Below, piece after piece: positions 58,227 to 64,000 of a stretch of DNA of 64,000 nucleotides. The position numbers and the translations under genes were made by a program. Each line of letters opens with the position of its first letter. Position 1 is the first letter of the stretch. The stretch spans positions 1 through 64,000 of the forward strand of contig MGUK01000084.1 of NCBI GenBank assembly GCA_001799995.1. Reading direction: 5' to 3'. Source of the stretch: Elusimicrobia bacterium GWF2_62_30 (GTDB lineage: Bacteria > Elusimicrobiota > Elusimicrobia > Elusimicrobiales > UBA9959). The notes beneath the pieces are model-generated. The model saw only the letters and a list, made by a program, of their open reading frames with translations. It was not told where the DNA came from and made no database searches.

Positions 58227-59021
58227 ATGAAAAGGATAATACTTTTACTGACGGCGCTTTTCTGCCTGAACGGCGCCGCGTTTGCCGCTATCGACTGGCA
58301 GGCGAAGGGAATGCAGATGGGTGGCGAGATCATCTCCAACCCCGCCGCTTTCTTCTACGACTTCCAGCAGGACTTAGAAGCTACCACTCCCCTGCCTCCG
58401 GGCAAGACGTTCGGCCTGCAGACGGGCCTCTGGGGCGGCATCCTGCCTACCATCGGCGCCATGCCCAGCCTCTCCGGCAAGTTCCGCCTGCTCGGCGAGG
58501 GCCGCGTAGCCCCCGGCGTGCCGCAGGTGGACCTGATCGGCGGCTACTGGAGTTCGCCGCTGGCCGAGAGCGCCTTCAAGGACTCCGAGTCCATCGAGAA
58601 CTTCAACTTCAACGGCTACTACATGGGCGCCATAGTCAGCGCCTCCGTAAGCCCCAAGGTCCGCACCTTCTGGGGCTACAAGCACAGCCAGCTGAAGGTG
58701 AAGGCCGACTTCCTGCCCGAAACCAACGCCGACGGCACCTATAAAACGGATACCGACGGGAGTTATAAGTACCCGGAATTCATGGGCAGCGAGATCACGG
58801 GCTTCGACACCGGCTTCAAGGACAACTTCATCATAGCCGGCATCGAGACCCCCAAGGGCATAGGCAAGCTGTGGAGCATGCAGCTTAACTACGGCCTGAA
58901 GACCCAGACCTTTTCCAGCAAGCTGAGCTGGTACGGGAAGTACTTCGAGCTGGGCCTTAATATCTACCCGGAGGGCGTGCTCGTCATCCACCCCGTCTGG
59001 AACTTCCATCTTAACTTCTGA
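58227..59021 (+). CDS. Exported protein, probable outer-membrane beta protein
   Basis: About 264 residues with a signal peptide (ILLLTALFCLNGAAFA). Rich in aromatic-alternating strands (MQLNYGLKTQTFSSKLSWYGKYF split over several strands) and ends in HLNF, a terminal Phe as in porin-type barrels. ATG 58227 is next to the signal peptide; ATG 58191 and 58206 are in frame. Between the FecR-domain gene and the barrel gene. Confidence 0.6.
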   Translation: MKRIILLLTALFCLNGAAFAAIDWQAKGMQMGGEIISNPAAFFYDFQQDLEATTPLPPGKTFGLQTGLWGGILPTIGAMPSLSGKFRLLGEGRVAPGVPQVDLIGGYWSSPLAESAFKDSESIENFNFNGYYMGAIVSASVSPKVRTFWGYKHSQLKVKADFLPETNADGTYKTDTDGSYKYPEFMGSEITGFDTGFKDNFIIAGIETPKGIGKLWSMQLNYGLKTQTFSSKLSWYGKYFELGLNIYPEGVLVIHPVWNFHLNF

Positions 59022-59046
59022 GCCTTAAAATATAAAGGGATACTGA

Positions 59047-60285
59047 ATGAAAAAAATATTTTTAAGCGCGGTTCTGACGGCGGGCATGGCCCAGGGGCTG
59101 TATGCCGCCGTGGCGGAAGATTCCAAGATCTTCACGCCTTACTTCGATATGTCGCTCAACGAAGCCGCTTACATGCCCTCGAACGGCAATATCTTCAGCG
59201 GCGGCAATATCAATACCCAGGTTGGCCTGCTCACGAAGATAACGCAGAAGGACCAGCTCTTCGGCCTGTATAACTTCAATTATTCCGGCCAGGGCTTCAC
59301 GCCGCAGGATTCCAAGCAGTTCTCGGACCGCAGCATGGGCCACTCCTTCAACTTCGAGTACCGCCGCACTATCCTCAAAAAGTTCAGGGTGCGCCCGGGT
59401 GTGGCGTTCTCCAACGACTACTCCAGGACCGGCGCCAACGAGGCCTGGAAGAACGGCCTGTACAATATGAAGTCCAAGGGCCTGCAGCTGGCCGGCGACT
59501 ATACGTTCGACTTCGAGAAGAACGGCATAGTTTCGCTGACCTACCTGAGCAAGAAGATAGAGTTCCCCAACTATACCGACCTGCTGCGGGAATTCCAGGA
59601 CCCGGCCAACGTGGCCAGCGCCAACGGCGGCCTGCAGGACCAGACCATCAACCAGGTCAGCCTGCGCCCCGCCTGGGGCAAATGGTTCGGCGGCCTTACT
59701 TATACGCTGCAGAACTACAATAACCAGAAAGTGGTGGAAAATACCGGCACCTACGGCGACAGCAATCAGAAGGACAAGACCACCATGCTGGACGCCGGTT
59801 TCCACACCAGGCTCTGGATCTTCGAGCTGTATCCCATGGTGTCCTACTCCATGCACACCTCCAACCAGAACTTCATGCGCTACAAGTTCCTGGGCGCCAG
59901 CCCCAGCGGGACCGGCCTGCTCGACGGCTCGTCGGACGTGACCTTCGTGGCCAAGAACTACGACTACAATGAACTGGTCCTGAGCGTGCCGCTGGACCTC
60001 AACATCACCGGCAAGTGGGCCATAGGCGGCGCTATCAACCTGATAAGCCGCACCTACACGGACCGCCCGCGCCGCGACAGCGACAATAACTACGTGGAGG
60101 GCACCCAGCAGAAGAACACCATGTCCACGCTTACCGGCAGCATCCGCAAGCGCATCAACGAGACCGCCTCCTGGCGCCTGTACTACGCCCTTACGGTGGC
60201 CTCTTCCAACAACAAGTTCGAGAAGTACATGCCCAGCAGCTACACCGGCAATACTATCGGACTGGCTTACCAGCTGTCGTATTAA
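59047..60285 (+). CDS. Probable outer-membrane beta-barrel protein
   Basis: A 412-residue exported protein (signal peptide to about 20). Throughout, alternating hydrophobic/polar strands 9-12 residues long end with tight turns (for example TLQNYNNQKVVENTG, LWIFELYPMVSYSM, NELVLSVPLDLNI) and the last residues are LAYQLSY with a terminal aromatic. This pattern predicts 14-18 strands. No family is named. Follows 58227 by 25 bases, and a terminator follows. Confidence 0.7.
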   Translation: MKKIFLSAVLTAGMAQGLYAAVAEDSKIFTPYFDMSLNEAAYMPSNGNIFSGGNINTQVGLLTKITQKDQLFGLYNFNYSGQGFTPQDSKQFSDRSMGHSFNFEYRRTILKKFRVRPGVAFSNDYSRTGANEAWKNGLYNMKSKGLQLAGDYTFDFEKNGIVSLTYLSKKIEFPNYTDLLREFQDPANVASANGGLQDQTINQVSLRPAWGKWFGGLTYTLQNYNNQKVVENTGTYGDSNQKDKTTMLDAGFHTRLWIFELYPMVSYSMHTSNQNFMRYKFLGASPSGTGLLDGSSDVTFVAKNYDYNELVLSVPLDLNITGKWAIGGAINLISRTYTDRPRRDSDNNYVEGTQQKNTMSTLTGSIRKRINETASWRLYYALTVASSNNKFEKYMPSSYTGNTIGLAYQLSY

Positions 60286-60304
60286 GCTGTAAAGTACGGA
60301 AGAC

Positions 60305-60339
60305 GGAAGGCCCGGGTAACACCGGGCCTTCCCTTTTTT
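60305..60339 (+). terminator. Intrinsic terminator
   Basis: An 11-bp perfect stem (60305-60315 with 60322-60332) with a 6-base loop and a T run at 60334-60339 closes the surface-protein operon. Confidence 0.88.
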
Positions 60340-60498
60340 ACCGGCCCGCCCGCTTCGCGGGGAATCCTGCCGGATTCAGGATAAAGACACCCGGGCCTTT
60401 TTATTTATATAATTGAAAGAGACCAGCCGCGGCGGCGCTGTTTTCGTCAGCCCCGCTGCCTCCTGTGTTCTATATTCTCTTTTTTCCAGGGATTTCTA

Positions 60499-63400
60499 AT
60501 GTACCTCAAAGCTCTTGAAATTTACGGTTTTAAATCTTTCGCCAACAAGGTGAAACTTCCCCTTAAGCCCGGCATTACCTGCATAGTAGGCCCCAACGGC
60601 TGCGGCAAATCCAACGTGGTGGACTCCATAAAGTGGTGCATCGGCGAGATGAGCTGGAAATCCCTGCGCATGCCGTCCATGATGGACGTGATCTTCGCCG
60701 GTACCACCAAGCGCCAGGCGCAGAACATGGGCGAAGTGGCCATGACCTTCGACAACGAAAGCCGCAAGCTCCCGCTCGATTTCAGCGAAGTCACGGTGAC
60801 CCGCAAGATCTACCGCTCCGAGGAAAGCGAATATTTCATCAATAAGGTGCAGTGCCGCCTCAAGGACATCCGCGAGATGTTCCTGGACACGGGCATCGGC
60901 ACCGACGGTTACGCCATCATCGACCAGGGCGAAGTGGAGACGGTGCTCAACTCCTCCGCCGAGCAGCGCCGCGAGCTCTTCGAAGAGGCCGCCGGCGTTT
61001 CCAAATACAAATCCAAGCGCGAAGAAGCCATCCGCAAGCTGGAGAAAGTGGACGCCGACCTGGCCCGCCTGGCCGACTCCATGGTGCTCCTCAACGAGCA
61101 GATCGTGAAGCTGGACAAGGAAGCCGCCAAGGCCCGCCTGCAGCAGAAATACAAGGAAGAACTTACCGGCGCCGAGATAGCGGTGCTGCTCAAGGACGGG
61201 GACGCCTTTACGGCGCATGCGGCGGAAGCCGAAGCCCGCCTGGAGCCCGTGCGCCGGGAGCTCGCCGAAACGACCACCGCTATTACAGCGCTGGAAGGCG
61301 AAATAGCCGCTTTGAACCTGACCCTGGCCCAGAAGGGCGAGGAGCAGCGCGTGCTCAAGGAAGTGATGGGGTCGGTGAAGACCGACAAGGTGCAGGCCGA
61401 GGGGCGCATAGTGGCCGGCGACAACATGCTGGCCGAGATCGCCAGCCAGCGCGAACAGCTTTCCGTTTCCGAGCGGCGCAATTCCGAGAAGCTGGCCGCC
61501 ACCGAGCCCCGCATAGCCGAGCTGCGCGGCAAGCTCAGCTCCGACGAGGGCGGGCTGCCGGCCCTGCAGGCCGAGTACGACGCCGCCGCGCTGGCCCTGG
61601 CCGGCGTGGAGTCCGAAATGCGCTCCGCCGACACGGCCGCGGACAACATCGCCCGCGAGATGAACGAGGCCTATTCCCGCGAGATGGAGCTCTCCAACAA
61701 GATAGCCGTCACCGGCTCCAATATCGGCCATTACAACGAGGCGAAGGCCGGCCTTGAAAAGGACATAAGCGAGATCGTCGCCGCGGCGTCCGCCATAGAG
61801 GCCCGCATCGAAGAACTTAAGGCCCGCTCCGCCGCCCTGGGCGGGGAGCTCGCGGCCGAGAAAGAGAAAGCGGCCGCCGCCGCCGCGCAGGAGACCGCCC
61901 TTGCCGGCAGGCTCTCCGAGATCGAGGCCCGCCAGAGCAAGATCCGCGAGGACAAGGCCTGGGACGAGAGCCGCCTGGAGGCCATCCTGGCCCAGGGCGA
62001 ACACGATTCCTACTGGGTGGGCATAAACGGTGTGCTCAATTCCGGCATAGCCGGGGTCAAGGGCACGCTGCGCCACCTGGTCTCGGTAAAGAAAGAGGAC
62101 CGCGTTGTAGTGGACGACGCGCTGGGCCGCTTCATGGATTCCGTGGTCTGCGAAATGACCGGCTCCGCCGAGGAAGCGGTAAATTACCTCAAGCACATCG
62201 GCAAAGGCCGCTGCCGCCTGCTCATCCTCGACCGCGTGCCGCAGGCCGCCTCCCAGGAAGGCTGGCTGCCGCCCGGCGCGCAGCGCGTGCTGGAAAAGAT
62301 CTCCTGCGAGCCGCAGTACCAGCCGCTCTTGGCCGCGCTGCTTACCGGGGTTTACGCTTCCGGCGGCGCCGTGCACGGCCCTTTCTGGGTCACCGGCGGC
62401 GTGGAAGAAGTGGTCTCCAACGAACCCTACTGGGAGGAAGCCGGGGACCTGAAGGACCAGCTCCGGAAATTCGACGAAGAGAACACGGCATTGGAGGCCG
62501 AGAAGGCCGGCCTGCAGCCGCAACTGGAGGCCGCCCGGGCGGCCGGGACCGAAGCGCAGGAGCGCTCGCGCTCCCTGGACATAGAATTCCACAAGAACGA
62601 GACCGAAGTCTCCGGCGCGGGCGACGACCTGCGCCTGAAGCGGGAGAACCTGGCGCTGTCCCAGTCCGAGAAGGACAAGGCCGAAGCCGGGATGAGGCAG
62701 GCCGAGGCCGAGTTCGCCGTGCTTCAGCAGAGCAAGGCCGAGACCGGCGCGGCTACGGAGGCCAAGCGCTCCGAGCAGATGGCGCTGGGCGCGAAGAAAG
62801 AATCTCTGCATAACGCTTTCGCGCAGCAGAAGGAAGATCTGGGCGTGCGCAAGGCCAACCTGGATAATTACCGCCAGACCCTGGACGCCCTCAAAGGCGA
62901 GCTGTCCCGCGCCGAAGGCGACCTGGCCTCGCTGACCGAGGAGAAATCACATTTCGAAGAGCGCCGCGGCGAGCTGGCCGGGCGCGAGGAACGCTACCAG
63001 GGCGAGATAGCCTCCTCCAAGGCCCGCCTGGTAGAGCTGATGCACGACCTGGCGGAGAAGGAGGTCATAGACCGCGCGCTCGAGGACGAGCTTAACGAGA
63101 TGCGCGGCGGCATGGCCAGGCTTTACGCCAACCTTAAGGACAACCAGGCCCTGTCCCAGGAGAACGACAAGATCCGCCAGCAGATAGAGACCGAGCTGGC
63201 CACCATAGCCGCCCGGGCCGACGAGACCGCCAAGCGCATGACCGACGAGTTCGGCGTCACTCCCGCCGAGGCCCGCGAAAGGTACGCCGGCATCCAGTCC
63301 GACCATGACCGCGTGCTGTTCCTGCGGCGCCGCATCTCCGAGATGGGCAACGTCAACATGACCGCGCCCGAGGAATACGAGGCCCTGACGCAGCGCTACA

Positions 63401-63978
63401 ACTTCATCAATTCGCAGGTGGAGGACCTCAACCGCGCGAAGGCCGACCTGCGCAGCGCCATCAACAAGATCAACGACACCACCCGCGAGAACTTCAAGAT
63501 AACGTTCGACAAGGTGCGGATCTATTTCAAGGAGATCTACTCGCTGCTGTTCAACGGCGGCGAGGCGGACCTGATCCTGACCATGCCCGACAACCTGTTG
63601 GAGACCGGCGTGGAGATACTGGCGCACCCGCCCGGCAAGAAGCTGGTGAGCATCACGCAGCTTTCCGGCGGCGAGAAGGCGCTTACCGCGCTGGCCCTGC
63701 TGTTCAGCTTCTTCCGCGTGAACCCGTCCCCGTTCTGCATCATGGACGAGGCCGACGCCCCGCTGGACGAGGCCAACGTGGAGCGCTTCGTGCGCCTGAT
63801 CCGCGAATTCTCCTCCATGACTCAGTTCATCGTGATCACGCATAACAAGCGCACGATGGAAGCCGCCGACACGCTTTACGGCGTGACGATGGAGGAGCTG
63901 GGAGTCTCGAAACTGATCTCGGTGGACCTCAAGCGGGCGGAAGACCTGGTGGTAAACCGGGAAGAAGTGGGGGTCTGA
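60499..63978 (+). CDS. smc: Chromosome segregation protein SMC
   Basis: A 1,159-residue SMC ATPase, the core of the bacterial condensin with ScpA/ScpB. N-terminal head with GPNGCGKSNVVDSIKWCIGE (Walker A about 32-40) and GYAIIDQGEV; coiled coil about 170-500; hinge about 505-640 (GVLNSGIAGVKGTLRHLVSV, ALGRFMDSVVCE); returning coiled coil; C-terminal head with GNVNMTAPEEYE, signature LSGGEKALTALALLF (about 1055) and Walker B FCIMDEADAPLDEANVERF. Full length. The Ala/Glu/Lys-rich coils explain the long antisense open frames. Confidence 0.97.
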   Translation: MYLKALEIYGFKSFANKVKLPLKPGITCIVGPNGCGKSNVVDSIKWCIGEMSWKSLRMPSMMDVIFAGTTKRQAQNMGEVAMTFDNESRKLPLDFSEVTVTRKIYRSEESEYFINKVQCRLKDIREMFLDTGIGTDGYAIIDQGEVETVLNSSAEQRRELFEEAAGVSKYKSKREEAIRKLEKVDADLARLADSMVLLNEQIVKLDKEAAKARLQQKYKEELTGAEIAVLLKDGDAFTAHAAEAEARLEPVRRELAETTTAITALEGEIAALNLTLAQKGEEQRVLKEVMGSVKTDKVQAEGRIVAGDNMLAEIASQREQLSVSERRNSEKLAATEPRIAELRGKLSSDEGGLPALQAEYDAAALALAGVESEMRSADTAADNIAREMNEAYSREMELSNKIAVTGSNIGHYNEAKAGLEKDISEIVAAASAIEARIEELKARSAALGGELAAEKEKAAAAAAQETALAGRLSEIEARQSKIREDKAWDESRLEAILAQGEHDSYWVGINGVLNSGIAGVKGTLRHLVSVKKEDRVVVDDALGRFMDSVVCEMTGSAEEAVNYLKHIGKGRCRLLILDRVPQAASQEGWLPPGAQRVLEKISCEPQYQPLLAALLTGVYASGGAVHGPFWVTGGVEEVVSNEPYWEEAGDLKDQLRKFDEENTALEAEKAGLQPQLEAARAAGTEAQERSRSLDIEFHKNETEVSGAGDDLRLKRENLALSQSEKDKAEAGMRQAEAEFAVLQQSKAETGAATEAKRSEQMALGAKKESLHNAFAQQKEDLGVRKANLDNYRQTLDALKGELSRAEGDLASLTEEKSHFEERRGELAGREERYQGEIASSKARLVELMHDLAEKEVIDRALEDELNEMRGGMARLYANLKDNQALSQENDKIRQQIETELATIAARADETAKRMTDEFGVTPAEARERYAGIQSDHDRVLFLRRRISEMGNVNMTAPEEYEALTQRYNFINSQVEDLNRAKADLRSAINKINDTTRENFKITFDKVRIYFKEIYSLLFNGGEADLILTMPDNLLETGVEILAHPPGKKLVSITQLSGGEKALTALALLFSFFRVNPSPFCIMDEADAPLDEANVERFVRLIREFSSMTQFIVITHNKRTMEAADTLYGVTMEELGVSKLISVDLKRAEDLVVNREEVGV

Positions 63979-63983
63979 CAACG

Positions 63984-64000
63984 ATGCGTTACGGCGTATT
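63984..64000 (+). CDS. Start of a further gene, cut by the window edge
   Basis: ATG at 63984, six bases after the smc stop, opens a frame (MRYGV) to the window end. In several bacteria ftsY or scp genes follow smc, but five codons identify nothing. Confidence 0.3.

Noticed and set aside
60496-62811. 771-codon minus-strand open frame opposite smc
   Set aside because: It is the antiphase of a GC-rich coiled-coil gene with full SMC motifs; its Gly/Leu/His-rich product matches no fold.
63984-64000. Similarity of the window end (TTACGGCGTA) to the 25-bp repeats
   Set aside because: Only ten bases match and the dyad arms are missing; it reads better as the first codons of the next gene.

Overview
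The window reads as about 64 kb of chromosome from a GC-rich diderm (Gram-negative-type) bacterium. The outer-membrane signature is clear: a Pal/OmpA lipoprotein, MltA, NamZ-like muramidase, several lipobox lipoproteins and a beta-barrel candidate ending in an aromatic residue. Two tRNA genes carry an encoded CCA. No rRNA and no CRISPR array were seen. The gene mix (many stand-alone receivers, DUF4398 lipoproteins, IspH fused to a UbiA-like membrane domain) would fit Elusimicrobiota or another little-cultured deep diderm lineage, but nothing in the sequence alone fixes the phylum.

Layout. 0-10.9 kb: housekeeping and stress genes with very GC-rich codon use (OsmC-like protein and MsrA; a minus operon of membrane protein, methyltransferase and cyclic-nucleotide-binding protein; secreted esterase; secreted HEAT-repeat protein; SO_0444-type permease; methyltransferase plus 7TMR-DISM histidine kinase). 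10.9-40.9 kb: a region with less GC-rich codon use that looks acquired or rearranged, ending at a serine recombinase that runs into tRNA-Asp. Inside it are a four-gene cassette of secreted proteins between two 25-bp direct repeats (11.0-15.7 kb), a Ca/Na antiporter with a coupled 30-codon leader, a histidine kinase/NtrC pair followed by a sigma-54 promoter and a long envelope operon that itself encodes a divergent sigma-54 paralogue (17-28.2 kb), two related operons of stand-alone receivers (29.4-34.5 kb), a large hybrid kinase, two XRE regulators and another receiver. 40.9-64 kb: return to GC-rich genes: OPT transporter, tRNA-Val, IspH-UbiA fusion, ECF sigma/anti-sigma locus with repeated-domain secreted proteins, uvrB, DUF3800, Phd-like antitoxin, nadC-birA-queG, receiver, namZ-mltA, a FecR/beta-barrel surface operon, and smc.

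How the parts may work together. The kinase at 16981 and NtrC-type activator at 18770 overlap and sit directly before a GG-N10-GC promoter (20295-20310), so the envelope operon behind it (SpoIID/LytB, DUF4398 lipoproteins, Pal-like OmpA, FecR-like protein, sigma-54 paralogue, membrane kinase) is probably their target; the operon may feed back through its own sigma factor. The two receiver operons share an upstream dyad, a paralogous last receiver and a downstream hairpin repeat, so one is a duplicated and edited form of the other.

Three dispersed repeat families were found by eye: R1 (1.05, 47.1 and 50.6 kb), whose core is shared but whose long terminal arms differ in sequence while remaining self-complementary; R2 (15.4 and 38.8 kb), with a 116-bp block differing at one base; and R3 (29.3 and 33.5 kb), behind the two receiver operons. 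The recombinase gene is bracketed by a perfect 112-bp inverted repeat. All functional calls come from reading motifs; no database search was possible.
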